Assembly (NCBI RefSeq): GCF_014203535.1
Contig: NZ_JACHJI010000014.1
Coordinates: 124,001-188,000, forward strand
Reading direction: 5' to 3'
Source of the DNA: Streptomyces griseomycini
GTDB taxonomy: Bacteria > Actinomycetota > Actinomycetes > Streptomycetales > Streptomycetaceae
DNA: 64,000 bases
Part shown: positions 43,790 to 53,041 of the stretch, one piece after another
Layout: each line of letters starts with the position of its first letter
Position numbering within the stretch: position 1 is the stretch's first letter
Notes under the pieces: model-generated
Database searches by the model: none
What the model saw: the letters and a program-made list of their open reading frames with translations, nothing else
Told to the model about the DNA's origin: nothing
Program-made: the position numbers and the translations under genes

Positions 43790-46321
43790 ATGACGATGAC
43801 GAGTGGCTTCATCGGCCCGGAGGGTGACCCTTTCGCAGAATTCCTCGCGCGCTTCTTCGGCGGACCGCGCCCCCGCCAGATCGACATCGGCAGGCTGCTC
43901 AGCCAGCCGGCCCGGGAACTGGTCCGCGGCGCCGCCCAGTACGCCGCGGAACACGGCAGCCGGGACCTGGACACCCAGCACCTGCTGCGCGCCGCCCTCG
44001 CCGCCGAGCCGACCCGGAGTCTGCTCAGCCGGGCGGGCGCGGACCCCGACTCGCTGGCGTCGCAGATCGACGACCGTTCGGGGCCGGTCCAGTACGGGCC
44101 CGGTGACGCCCCGCCGCCGACCTCGCTGTCCCTGACCCCCGCCGTCAAGCGGGCCCTGCTGGACGCGCACGAGCTGGCCCGGGCGAGCGGCGTCGGCTAC
44201 ATCGGCCCGGAGCACGTGCTCAGCGCCCTGGCCAACAACCCCGACTCGGCCGCCGGGCACATCCTCAACGCGGCCCGGTTCGCCCCCTCCGGCCCGCCGG
44301 AGGCGCCGGAGGCCCCGCAGGCCCGTGCCGAACGGCCGCGTCCCGCGACGGGCACGCCGACCCTGGACAAGTACGGCCGTGACCTCACCGCGCTGGCCCG
44401 CGAGGGCCGTGTCGACCCGGTGATCGGACGGGACCAGGAGATCGAGCAGACCGTCGAGGTGCTCTCCCGGCGCGGCAAGAACAACCCGGTGCTGATCGGT
44501 GACGCGGGCGTGGGCAAGACCGCCGTCGTGGAGGGGCTGGCCCAGCGGATCGCCGAGGGGGACGTGCCGGACATCCTCCTCGGACGGCGCGTGGTCGCCC
44601 TGGACCTGACGGGCGTCGTCGCCGGGACCCGCTACCGGGGCGACTTCGAGGAGCGGATGAACAACATCGTCGAGGAGATCCGCTCCCACTCCGACCGGCT
44701 GATCATCTTCATCGACGAGCTGCACACCGTCGTCGGCGCCGGGGGCGGCGGCGAGGGCGGTTCGCTGGACGCGGGCAACATCCTCAAACCGGCCCTGGCC
44801 CGCGGTGAACTGCACATCGTGGGCGCGACCACCCTGGGTGAGTACCGCCGGATCGAGAAGGACGCGGCGCTGGCCCGCCGTTTCCAGCCGATCATGGTGC
44901 CGGAGCCGACCCCCGCGGACGCGATCGAGATCCTGCGCGGTCTGGTGGACCGGTACGAGGCCCACCACCAGGTCCGCTACACCGACGGGGCGCTGGTGGC
45001 GGCCGTGGAGCTGTCCGACCGCTACCTGAGCGACCGCCGGCTGCCGGACAAGGCCATCGACCTCGTCGACCAGGCCGGCGCCCGGGTACGGCTGCGGGCC
45101 CGCACCAAGGGCACCGACGTACGGGCCCTGGAGCGCGAGGTCGAGCAGCTGACCTGCGACAAGGACCAGGCGGTCGCCGACGAGCAGTACGAGCAGGCCA
45201 CCCAGTTGCGCGACCGCATCGTGGAGCTGAAGCAGCGCATCGCCCAGGCCGGCGACGGCGAGGTCGACGAGGGGCAGAGCCTGTGGGTGGACGCCGAGGC
45301 GATCGCCGAGGTGGTGTCCCGGCAGACCGGCATCCCGGTCAGCCGCCTCACCGAGGAGGAGAAGGACCGTCTGCTGGGCCTGGAGCAGCACCTGCACCAG
45401 CGGGTCGTCGGCCAGGAGGAGGCGGTGCGCGTCGTCTCGGACGCGGTGATGCGCTCCCGCGCGGGGCTCGCCAGCCCCGACCGGCCGATCGGCAGCTTCC
45501 TGTTCCTCGGGCCGACGGGCGTCGGCAAGACGGAGCTGGCGCGGGCGCTCGCCGAGGCGCTGTTCGGCAGCGAGGACCGGATGGTGCGCCTCGACATGAG
45601 CGAGTACCAGGAGCGGCACACGGTCAGCCGGCTGGTCGGCGCCCCGCCCGGGTACGTGGGTCACGAGGAGGCCGGTCAGCTGACCGAGGTGGTGCGCCGG
45701 CACCCGTACTCGCTGCTCCTCCTCGACGAGGTGGAGAAGGCGCACCCGGACGTCTTCAACATCCTGCTCCAGGTCCTCGACGACGGCCGGCTGACCGACT
45801 CCCAGGGCCGGACGGTGGACTTCACCAACACCGTCATCGTGATGACCAGCAACCTCGGGTCCGAGATCATCACCCGGCGCGGGGCGACGCTGGGTTTCGC
45901 GTCCGGCGGCACGGACGCGGACGAGGAGGCGCGGCGCGAGCAGGTCCTGCGGCCGCTGCGGGAGCACTTCCGGCCCGAGTTCCTCAACCGGATCGACGAG
46001 ATCGTGGTCTTCCGCCAGCTGACCGCCCAGGAGCTGCGGCAGATCACCGACCTGCTGCTGGAGGGCACCCGGCGCGGGCTGAAGGGCCAGGGGATCTCGG
46101 TCGAGTTCACCGACGCGGCCGTGGACTGGCTGGCCGAGCGCGGCTACCAGCCCGAGTACGGCGCCCGGCCGCTGCGCCGCACCATCCAGCGGGAGGTCGA
46201 CAACCGGCTCTCCCGGCTGCTCCTGGACGGCCGGGTCAAGGAGGGCGGCCGGGTGACGGTGGACGCGGAGGACGGCAGGCTCGCCCTCCGCACGCAGGAG
46301 ACGCCGGCCGCCGAGCTGTGA
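43790..46321 (+). CDS. clpC: ClpC-type AAA+ unfoldase (Clp ATP-binding subunit)
   Basis: The 843-residue protein has an N-terminal Clp repeat domain with an atypical start (GPEGDPFAEFLARFFGGPRPR), AAA1 with Walker A GDAGVGKT, a UVR-like middle segment (DEQYEQATQLRDRIVELKQR) and AAA2 with GPTGVGKT. TLGFASGG in the second domain matches the LGF loop that docks ClpC on ClpP. It resembles the second ClpC paralogue of Streptomyces rather than the main ClpC. It should unfold substrates for ClpP in the cytoplasm. It lies 131 bases after the lasso exporter on the same strand; a link with the peptide cluster is possible but unproven. ATG 43790 follows GAAGGA. Confidence 0.92.
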   Translation: MTMTSGFIGPEGDPFAEFLARFFGGPRPRQIDIGRLLSQPARELVRGAAQYAAEHGSRDLDTQHLLRAALAAEPTRSLLSRAGADPDSLASQIDDRSGPVQYGPGDAPPPTSLSLTPAVKRALLDAHELARASGVGYIGPEHVLSALANNPDSAAGHILNAARFAPSGPPEAPEAPQARAERPRPATGTPTLDKYGRDLTALAREGRVDPVIGRDQEIEQTVEVLSRRGKNNPVLIGDAGVGKTAVVEGLAQRIAEGDVPDILLGRRVVALDLTGVVAGTRYRGDFEERMNNIVEEIRSHSDRLIIFIDELHTVVGAGGGGEGGSLDAGNILKPALARGELHIVGATTLGEYRRIEKDAALARRFQPIMVPEPTPADAIEILRGLVDRYEAHHQVRYTDGALVAAVELSDRYLSDRRLPDKAIDLVDQAGARVRLRARTKGTDVRALEREVEQLTCDKDQAVADEQYEQATQLRDRIVELKQRIAQAGDGEVDEGQSLWVDAEAIAEVVSRQTGIPVSRLTEEEKDRLLGLEQHLHQRVVGQEEAVRVVSDAVMRSRAGLASPDRPIGSFLFLGPTGVGKTELARALAEALFGSEDRMVRLDMSEYQERHTVSRLVGAPPGYVGHEEAGQLTEVVRRHPYSLLLLDEVEKAHPDVFNILLQVLDDGRLTDSQGRTVDFTNTVIVMTSNLGSEIITRRGATLGFASGGTDADEEARREQVLRPLREHFRPEFLNRIDEIVVFRQLTAQELRQITDLLLEGTRRGLKGQGISVEFTDAAVDWLAERGYQPEYGARPLRRTIQREVDNRLSRLLLDGRVKEGGRVTVDAEDGRLALRTQETPAAEL

Positions 46322-46334
46322 ACGGGCGAGTGCC

Positions 46335-46370
46335 TGCGGGCGCCCCGGCGTGTTCGCCGGGGCGCCCGCA
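46335..46370. terminator. Bidirectional terminator between clpC and ggt
   Basis: A 16-bp perfect stem (46335-46350 with 46355-46370) and 4-nt TGTT loop lie between two convergent genes. Confidence 0.85.
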
Positions 46371-46405
46371 CGCGTGCCCGCCGGACCGCCGGACCGCCGG
46401 GCCGC

Positions 46406-48214
46406 CTACCGCGCCGGACGCACGACCATCGCCGAGCCGCCGCCCCGGCGGACCTTCTCCGCCGCCGCGAGCCACGCGCCGCCCGGCAGGCGCTGGACGC
46501 CCGTGACCGCGCCGATCTCCGGGTTCTCCCGGAACGCGTGCCCGATGGCCTCCAGACGCCGCCGCGGCTCGCCGTCGTACAGGCCGGGTTCGAGGTCCGT
46601 GAGCGCCGTGTTGCGCTGGCTGGCGCGCGGTGCGGCGATCGCGTCGACCAGGGGCAGCCCGCGGTCGAGGAAGCCGGTGAGGGTCTGCAGCACGGTGGTG
46701 ATGATGGTCGAGCCGCCGGGCGAGCCGAGCGCCACCACCGGCCGGTCGTGCCGGTCGAGCACGATCGTCGGGGAGATGGACGACCGGGGCCGCTTGCCGG
46801 GACCGGGCAGGTTCGGGTCGTGCACGGCCGGGTTCGCCGGGGCGAAGGAGAAGTCGGTCAGCTCGTTGTTGAGCAGGAACCCGCGGCCGGGCACGGTGAT
46901 GCCGCTGCCGCCGGTCTGCTCGATGGTGAGGGTGTAGGCGACGACGTTGCCCCACCGGTCGGCGGTGGTGAGGTGCGTGGTGCTCTCGCCCTCGTACGTC
47001 GTCGGGGCCGCCGTGCCACCGGTCGCGCAGGGCCGCGGGTCGCGCGGGTCGCCGGGGGCGAGCGGGCTGGTGAGGACGGCGTCGTCCGCGATGAGGCACT
47101 CGCGGGAGTCGGCGAACCGCTGCGAGAGCAGTTCCTTCGTCGGTACGTCCTCGAAGGCGGGGTCGCCGACCCAGCGGCCGCGGTCCGCGAACGCGATGCG
47201 GCTCGCCTCGATGAGGCGGTGCAGGTACCGGACGTCGCCCGCCTTCGACAGGTCGGTCCGCTCCAGGATGTTGAGGGCCTCGCCGACCGTGGTGCCGCCG
47301 GAGGAGGACGGCGCGACGGAGTAGACGTCCAGGCCGCGGTACGAGGTCCTGGTGGGCGGCTGGAGCTTGGCGCGGTAGGCGGCCAGGTCGCGGGCGGACA
47401 GGTCGCCGGGGCGGGCGTTCCAGCCGGAACCGGGGTCCACCGGCGGCTTGTTGACCGTGTTGACGACGTCCCGGCCGATGTCGCCCCGGTACAGCGCGTC
47501 GACGCCCTTGCGGCGCAGTTCGGCGTAGGTGCGGGCGAGGTCGGGGTTCTTGAAGGTGGAGCCGACGGCCGGGAGTCCGCCGCCCGGCAGGAACAGCTCG
47601 GCGGTGTCGGGGAAGTGGCGGAACCGGGTCTCGTTGGCGGCGGTCTGCGCGCGGAAGGTCTCGTCGACGGTGAAGCCGTCGCGGGCGAGCCGCTCGGCGG
47701 GTTTCAGGACCGTGGCGAGTTTCTCGCTGCCCCATGCGTCGAGCGCGCGCTGCCAGGTGGCGGGGGTCCCCGGGGTGCCGACGCCGAGGCCGCTGCTGAC
47801 GGCCTCGGCGAAGGGGATCGGCTCGCCGTTCTCCAGGAACAGGCCGGAGTCGGCGGTCAGCGGGGCGGTCTCGCGGCCGTCGAGGGTGTGCACGGTGCGG
47901 GAGCGGGCGTCGTAATAGACGAAGTAGCCGCCTCCGCCGATGCCGGCCGAGTAGGGCTCGGTGACGCCGAGCGCGGCGGCGGTGGCGACGGCCGCGTCGA
48001 CGGCGTTGCCGCCCTTGCGCAGGACCTCGATCCCGGCGGCGGAGGCGTCGGCGTCGACGCTGGAGACCGCGCCGCCGTACCCGACGGCGACCGGGACCTT
48101 GGGAGGCCGGTCGCCGGGCGTGCCGTGCTGGGCGGGGGGCGCTGCCGCCCCGACCGAGACCACGGCGGCGCAGACCGCCGGGACCACCAGTTTCCGAGTG
48201 ACAGGACGACGCAT
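46406..48214 (-). CDS. ggt: Gamma-glutamyltransferase (exported)
   Basis: The 602-residue protein starts at ATG 48214 behind GGAGG and has a signal peptide (RKLVVPAVCAAVVSVGAAAPPA). The body shows GGNAVDAAVATAAALGVTEPYSAGIGGGGYF, the processing site GESTTHLTTADRWGNVVAYT with the nucleophile threonine of TTH, and PGKRPRSSISPTIV. It should autocleave into two subunits outside the cell and hydrolyse or transfer gamma-glutamyl groups from glutathione-like compounds. It is a canonical GGT, unlike the signal-less homologue at 7189. Confidence 0.93.
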   Translation of the reverse strand: MRRPVTRKLVVPAVCAAVVSVGAAAPPAQHGTPGDRPPKVPVAVGYGGAVSSVDADASAAGIEVLRKGGNAVDAAVATAAALGVTEPYSAGIGGGGYFVYYDARSRTVHTLDGRETAPLTADSGLFLENGEPIPFAEAVSSGLGVGTPGTPATWQRALDAWGSEKLATVLKPAERLARDGFTVDETFRAQTAANETRFRHFPDTAELFLPGGGLPAVGSTFKNPDLARTYAELRRKGVDALYRGDIGRDVVNTVNKPPVDPGSGWNARPGDLSARDLAAYRAKLQPPTRTSYRGLDVYSVAPSSSGGTTVGEALNILERTDLSKAGDVRYLHRLIEASRIAFADRGRWVGDPAFEDVPTKELLSQRFADSRECLIADDAVLTSPLAPGDPRDPRPCATGGTAAPTTYEGESTTHLTTADRWGNVVAYTLTIEQTGGSGITVPGRGFLLNNELTDFSFAPANPAVHDPNLPGPGKRPRSSISPTIVLDRHDRPVVALGSPGGSTIITTVLQTLTGFLDRGLPLVDAIAAPRASQRNTALTDLEPGLYDGEPRRRLEAIGHAFRENPEIGAVTGVQRLPGGAWLAAAEKVRRGGGSAMVVRPAR

Positions 48215-48366
48215 CCGCACCTCCGGTGACAGGCCGTCCGCGCAGCTTAATTCAGGCGGCATGGTCCCGTCAGGAACCCCGCGGGGCGTGCCGTCACGAA
48301 TCCCCGGGCGTACCCCGGGCCGAGTGTCGAACACGGGTTTGTGTGAGCCCGCTACCATGCGCGCCC

Positions 48367-49122
48367 ATGACTGACGACGTGCGCAACATCGTTCTGGGCG
48401 TGGTGGCCGCCGGCATCAGCGCCGCGCTGGGCTGGATCGCCCGTACGTACCTGTGGAAGCGGAAGCTCCGGCGCAAGCAGGCCTTCTTCGGACTGCCGGA
48501 GAACTCCGCGTCGCTGCTCGTCGTCAACCGCGATCCGGCCGCGGCGGAGCCCGCGGTGCACCGCTTCGACGTGTTCGCGCTGCTGGAGCTGTCCGCGCTG
48601 ATCAAGGACTGCGGGGCCCACGTCCAGGTGGTGACGCAGGACGCGGCGCACCAGGGTTTCGGCGAGCGGACCGAGTTCTGCGTGGGCGGCCCGGGATCGA
48701 ACCGGCGGATGGTGGCCCACATGGCGGCGATGCTGCCGGGCGTGCGGGTCAACGTCGATCCGGAGCCGGGCCCGGACCGGGGCGCCTTCCAGATCGGTAC
48801 CGAGCGCTACCGCATGGACCCGGGCGTCACCGAGTACGTCCTGCTGGCCCGGCTGACCGCCGGTGAACGGCGCGACACCCGGCCGGTGTTCCTGTTCTGC
48901 GGTCAGCGCGCGATCACCAACCAGGCCGCCACCCGCTATCTCGCCCGCAACCACGAGCGGCTGGCCCGCAAGCACGGCTCCGGCTCCTTCGTCCTGCTGC
49001 TGAAGGTGGTCAACTCGCAGGCGTACGGCCCCGATGTGGTCGAACTGGTCGGGGACGTGACCCGGGCGGCGCAGACCCCGCTGCCGGCCGCCGCTCCCCG
49101 CACGTCGCACCGGGCGCCCTGA
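48367..49122 (+). CDS. Membrane-anchored conserved hypothetical protein
   Basis: The 251-residue product starts MTDDVRNIVLGVVAAGISAALGWIARTYLW, one N-terminal membrane segment followed by the basic stretch KRKLRRKQ, so the remainder should face the cytoplasm. The soluble part has LLVVNRDPAAAEPAVHRFD, LELSALIKDCGAHVQVV, RRMVAHMAAMLPGVRVN, FLFCGQRAITNQAATRYL and FVLLLKVVNSQAYGPDVVELV. I know this only as a conserved Streptomyces hypothetical, perhaps nucleotide- or sugar-binding from its Rossmann-like pattern. A TACCAT -10-like hexamer (48353-48358) 8 bases before the ATG and absence of a Shine-Dalgarno sequence suggest a leaderless message. Confidence 0.8.
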   Translation: MTDDVRNIVLGVVAAGISAALGWIARTYLWKRKLRRKQAFFGLPENSASLLVVNRDPAAAEPAVHRFDVFALLELSALIKDCGAHVQVVTQDAAHQGFGERTEFCVGGPGSNRRMVAHMAAMLPGVRVNVDPEPGPDRGAFQIGTERYRMDPGVTEYVLLARLTAGERRDTRPVFLFCGQRAITNQAATRYLARNHERLARKHGSGSFVLLLKVVNSQAYGPDVVELVGDVTRAAQTPLPAAAPRTSHRAP

Positions 49123-49673
49123 GACGGGCCGTGCGCTCTTGTCGTCGACACAACCCGTCCGGCGCGCAGCTGACCTTCTCCTCGTCGGCGGACGACCCGT
49201 CGTCCGGGTCGGTTCCGCCCCGCGAGCAGTGATCTCCGGCTGCCGCCGGACGGGACTGGCCGATGTGAACCGCCGCTCCCCGCGGACCGGTGGCCCCCTC
49301 CCGGCGGCGGTGCCCCCGCCCCTGCGGCGAAGCCCCCTCCCCCACCGGGACGGAGGGAACATCCTAGTCGAGGTCCGGACGGGCGGGACCGCGGGCGTCA
49401 TCCCGCTCAGTGCTCGGGGGCCTGGAGGGGAGGCCGCCGCCCGGGGCGGTGGGGAACCCGCCGGACGTGCGGTCCCCGGCGACCCGGCGGTCGGCCGCGA
49501 ACGGGACGTGCGGGTCCCCGAAGTGCTCGCCGGCGTCACGCGGTTCGCCCGGCGGACCGACGGCCGTGCCCACCCCCGCTCACCCGTGGCCGCCGCGACG
49601 CGTCCGGGCAGGACCGCCGGGACGGCGCGACACGCACGCTCCGGTCATCAGCCGTATCGGCCATCGGCCGCAC
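49123..49673. other. Gap with no recognisable feature
   Basis: I see no supported gene, RNA or clear terminator in these 551 bases; the open frames on both strands have no family-like sequence. Confidence 0.5.
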
Positions 49674-50081
49674 TCACGTCTCCGCGACCTCGGCGTACAG
49701 CTGCGACAGCTCGGGCACGCCGCAGGCGGCCCAGGTGTGCCCGGAGTCCACGACGTCGAACTCCCGGCCGGAGGCGAGCCGTACGACGGGCTGTCCGTCG
49801 GACCGGATCTCCCAGGCGGCCCCCGGCACGGTGCGCACGATGACGGTGCCCAGATACAGCCCGGCGTCGTTGCCCAGCCAGGTCAGGGTCTCCTCGTCGT
49901 CCCGCCAGCCCGGCACCAGTTGGTCCAGCGCCTCCAACGAGGCCGGGGAGTCGTCCAGTCGGACACCCGCCCGGAAGGCCTGGGAGCGCAGCAGCTCACA
50001 CTCCGCGAGGAGGTCCGCGATGCCCTCGGGATCGGGAAACCCGACCTTCCGGCGCCGATTGCCCAGGAAAGGGATGTTCAT
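49674..50081 (-). CDS. DUF6278-like hypothetical protein
   Basis: The 135-residue protein begins MNIPFLGNRRRKVGFPDPEGIADLLAECELLR and contains ALDQLVPGWRDDEETLTWLGND and LYLGTVIVRTVPGAAWEI. I recall this as a conserved actinobacterial family (DUF6278) of unknown function. There is no signal peptide or membrane segment. It lies 82 bases upstream of, and on the same strand as, the exonuclease III gene's stop; it is therefore transcribed after that gene and may share its message. Confidence 0.75.
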   Translation of the reverse strand: MNIPFLGNRRRKVGFPDPEGIADLLAECELLRSQAFRAGVRLDDSPASLEALDQLVPGWRDDEETLTWLGNDAGLYLGTVIVRTVPGAAWEIRSDGQPVVRLASGREFDVVDSGHTWAACGVPELSQLYAEVAET

Positions 50082-50163
50082 ACCGCCAGCCTGTCATTCG
50101 TACCGTGCTCTGCACCACAGGCGCGCGGGGCCCACCGGGGCGGCGGGAGGTGCGGCCGGAGGA

Positions 50164-50943
50164 CTACACGTCCAGGTCCACCACGACCGGCGCGTGGTCC
50201 GAGGCGCCCTTGCCCTTGCGCTCCTCGCGGTCGACGTAGGAGTCCGTGACCGCCTCGGCGAACGGCGCGTTGCCGTACACCAGGTCGATGCGCATGCCGC
50301 GGTTCTTCGGGAAGGCGAGCTGGCGGTAGTCCCAGTACGTGAACGGGTGGTCGTACTTGAGCGGGCGCGGGACGACGTCGGACAGGCCGGTCTCGCGCAG
50401 GGAGGCCAGGGCGGCGCGCTCGGCGGGGGTGACGTGGGTCAGGCCCTCGAAGGCGGCCCGGTCGTAGACGTCGTCGTCGGTCGGGGCCACGTTGTAGTCG
50501 CCCATGACCGCGAACGGGCGGCCGCCCGCCGCGTCGCCGGCCACGGCCGCCTTCAGGGCCTCGAACCACTGGAGCTTGTACGCGTAGTGGGGGTGGTCCA
50601 CCTCCCTGCCGTTCGGCACGTAGACCGACCAGACGCGGACCGGGCCGCAGGTCGCGCAGACGGCGCGCGGCTCGACGGAGCCCTCGTAACCGGGGTCGCC
50701 GGGCAGGCCCTTGACGACGTCCTCCAGGCCGACGCGGGAGAGCACCGCCACGCCGTTCCACCGGCCGGTGGCGTGCACCGCCGACTCGTAGCCCAGCTCG
50801 CGCAGCTCCTCCACCGGGAACCTGTCCTCGGCGACCTTGGCCTCCTGGAGGCACAGCACGTCCGTGCCGCTGCTCTCCAGCCAGGCCAGGAGCCTCGGCA
50901 GGCGGGCGGTGATCGAGTTCACGTTCCAGGTCGCGATGCGCAT
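50164..50943 (-). CDS. xthA: Exodeoxyribonuclease III
   Basis: The 259-residue protein shows the EEP nuclease motifs: MRIATWNVNSITAR, LCLQEAKV with the metal-binding Glu, VYVPNG, GDYNVAP, and the C-terminal SDHAPVVVDL catalytic Asp-His. It cuts at abasic sites and trims 3' ends in base excision repair. ATG 50943 is chosen because the family begins exactly at MRIATWN; an extension to 50973 is not conserved. Streptomyces normally has two or more such genes. Confidence 0.93.
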   Translation of the reverse strand: MRIATWNVNSITARLPRLLAWLESSGTDVLCLQEAKVAEDRFPVEELRELGYESAVHATGRWNGVAVLSRVGLEDVVKGLPGDPGYEGSVEPRAVCATCGPVRVWSVYVPNGREVDHPHYAYKLQWFEALKAAVAGDAAGGRPFAVMGDYNVAPTDDDVYDRAAFEGLTHVTPAERAALASLRETGLSDVVPRPLKYDHPFTYWDYRQLAFPKNRGMRIDLVYGNAPFAEAVTDSYVDREERKGKGASDHAPVVVDLDV

Positions 50944-51007
50944 GGGCCCCAACCTACCCGGCCCCTGTGACAACCCCCTGTGACGACCCCGGGCGCCGCC
51001 CGCCGGC

Positions 51008-51643
51008 TCACACGTCGGCCGACGTCCCCGGTGCGAGCCGCAGGTGTTCGGAACCGCCGAGCGCGCCGATCTGGCGGTCGTAGACCGGGCGGGCGAGGTC
51101 GGTGAGCAGGGCGTCGTGGATGTCGTAGGCGCGCCGCGGCTTGACCTCGCGGACGTAGTCGATGACCTCCGAGATCTTGTTCCAGGGGGCCATGACGGGC
51201 AGCATCAGCGTCTCGACCGGGTGGTCGGGGACGGTGAGCGCGTCCCCGGGGTGGAAGAGCTTCCCGCCGTCGACGAGGTAGCCGACGTTGGTGACGCGCG
51301 GGATGTCCGGGTGGATCACCGCGTGCAGTTCGCCGTGCACCTGGACGTCGAAGCCCGCGGCGGTGAAGGCGTCGCCGTGGCCGACGGTGTGCACCCGGCC
51401 CGGGAACGCCGCCGAGATCTGCTCCGCGACCGATTTCAGCGTCCAGATCTCGGCGGCCGGGTTGGCCTCCAGGGCGGTGCGCAGCCGGCCCTCGTCGAAG
51501 TGGTCGGGGTGCTCGTGCGTGACCAGGACGGCGTCCGCGCCGAGAGCGGCGTCCTCCTCGCTGAACCCGCCGGGGTCGAGGACGAGGATGCGGCCGTCCT
51601 TCTCCAGGCGGACGCAGGAGTGCGACTTCTTCGTGAGCTTCAT
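51008..51643 (-). CDS. MBL-fold metal-dependent hydrolase (UlaG-like)
   Basis: The 211-residue protein has the small UlaG/YtnP-like metallo-beta-lactamase pattern: MKLTKKSHSCVRLEKDG, LVTHEHPDHFDE, HGELHAVIHPDIP, LFHPGDALTVPD and a C-terminal DIHDALL. The HxHxDH zinc motif is complete (HEHPDH). Substrate unknown; family members include lactonases and phosphodiesterases. It starts 67 bases after the PcaL-like gene on the same strand, so the two may be co-transcribed. Confidence 0.88.
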   Translation of the reverse strand: MKLTKKSHSCVRLEKDGRILVLDPGGFSEEDAALGADAVLVTHEHPDHFDEGRLRTALEANPAAEIWTLKSVAEQISAAFPGRVHTVGHGDAFTAAGFDVQVHGELHAVIHPDIPRVTNVGYLVDGGKLFHPGDALTVPDHPVETLMLPVMAPWNKISEVIDYVREVKPRRAYDIHDALLTDLARPVYDRQIGALGGSEHLRLAPGTSADV

Positions 51644-51710
51644 GCGTCCATCCTGCCCCCGTGCCCGCCGCCGCGCGGGCGCCGGGGCATCCGGGGACCA
51701 CCCGGGGTGG

Positions 51711-53009
51711 TCACTCCTGGGGTGTGGTCTCCTCGCGGACGACCTGCTGGGCCACCCGGAACGCGCTGCTCGCCGCCGGGACGCCGCAGTACACGGCCGC
51801 CTGGAGCAGCACCTCCTTGATCTCGTCCGGGGTGAGGCCGTTGCGCAGGGCGGCCCGGGTGTGGGAGGCGAGGTCCTCCAGGTGGCCGCCGGCGACCAGG
51901 GCGGTGAGGGCGACGCAGCTGCGGGTGCGCCGGTCGAGTACGGGCCGGTCCCAGACCTCGCCCCAGGCGTAGCGGGTGACGAACTCCTGGAAGTCGCCCG
52001 AGAACGCGTCGGCCCGCGCCAGCTCCCCGTCGACGTGCGCGTCGCCCAGCACCTCCCGGCGGACCTTGATCCCGGTGTCGTACGGGTCGGGCCTGCCCTG
52101 TGCCTGCGGCACCGGGGCGGGCGGGGCGATCTCGGCGACGGGGGCGGGCTGCGGCGGGACGGCGGCCAGGACCGGTGCGGTCGCCGCGGCGGGCAGGGCG
52201 GTCTGGCCGGTGGCGGTCTCGAAGACGGGCTGCCAGGCCGTGGAGAAGTGCCGCACCAGCAGATCGGTGACGGCGGCGGGCTGCTCCACCGGCACCAGGT
52301 GGGAGGCGCCCGGTACGACGGCGAGCCGGGCGTCCGGGATCCCGGCGACCAGGGTGCGCGCCTCGGCGGGGCCGGTGACCTGGTCCTCGGAGCCGACCAG
52401 CACCAGGGTCGGCACGCCGACGCTGCCGAGTTCGGCGCGCACGTCGAAGGAGGCGAGCGCCTCGCAGGCGGCGATGTAGCAGCCGGGGTCGGTGGTGCGC
52501 ACCATCTGCACGGCCCACTCGGTGATCGCGGGCTGGGCGGCGGCGAACCCGCCGGTGAACCACCGGTCCGGCGCGGAGCGGGCGATGGGGTCGAGGCCGT
52601 TGGTGCGCACGACGACACCGCGCTGGCGGAACTCGTCCGCCGTGCCGAACCGGGGGGAGGCGGCGATCAGCGCGAGGGAGGCGAGGCGCTCGGGGTGGCG
52701 CAGGGCCAGCTCGATGCCGACGGCGCCGCCGAGCGCGCAGCCCGCGTAGCCGAAGCGCTGCACGCCGAGGCCCTCGAGGGTGGTGAGCAGCCGCGCGGTG
52801 AGCTCGGCGGCCGAGCCCGCGGGGTACGCGGGGGCGCCCCCGTGTCCCGGCAGATCGAACCGGAACACGCGCCACTGCTTGATCAGCTCGGGGACCTGCC
52901 GGTCCCACATGTGCCATGTGGTGCCCAGTGAGGGACCCAGGATCAGGACCGGAGCGTCTTCTGGCCCGTCAAAGCGGTATTGCAGGGTGTTCGGTGGTGT
53001 CTCACTCAC
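51711..53009 (-). CDS. pcaL: PcaL-like fusion: 3-oxoadipate enol-lactonase-type hydrolase plus carboxymuconolactone decarboxylase domain
   Basis: The 432-residue protein joins an alpha/beta hydrolase (about 1-260) and a carboxymuconolactone decarboxylase domain (about 315-425, with RTRSCVALTALVAGGHLEDL and LLQAAVYCGVPAA), as in the protocatechuate-pathway PcaL of Streptomyces and Rhodococcus. An Ala/Pro-rich linker separates them. In the hydrolase the elbow reads GYAGCALGG, placing Ala92 where PcaD enzymes have serine, so lactonase activity is doubtful. No other pca gene is nearby. GTG 53009 is used as the start (MSETPPNTLQYRFDG). It may be a divergent paralogue rather than the pathway enzyme. 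Confidence 0.8.
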   Translation of the reverse strand: MSETPPNTLQYRFDGPEDAPVLILGPSLGTTWHMWDRQVPELIKQWRVFRFDLPGHGGAPAYPAGSAAELTARLLTTLEGLGVQRFGYAGCALGGAVGIELALRHPERLASLALIAASPRFGTADEFRQRGVVVRTNGLDPIARSAPDRWFTGGFAAAQPAITEWAVQMVRTTDPGCYIAACEALASFDVRAELGSVGVPTLVLVGSEDQVTGPAEARTLVAGIPDARLAVVPGASHLVPVEQPAAVTDLLVRHFSTAWQPVFETATGQTALPAAATAPVLAAVPPQPAPVAEIAPPAPVPQAQGRPDPYDTGIKVRREVLGDAHVDGELARADAFSGDFQEFVTRYAWGEVWDRPVLDRRTRSCVALTALVAGGHLEDLASHTRAALRNGLTPDEIKEVLLQAAVYCGVPAASSAFRVAQQVVREETTPQE

Positions 53010-53041
53010 GCCCCAGACCCTCTCACGTCTCACGGACGCCC

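Noticed and set aside
49139..49843. Open frame of 234 codons on the plus strand
   Set aside because: Arg/Pro/Ala-rich translation without motifs, partly antisense to the DUF6278-like gene, and no ribosome binding site.
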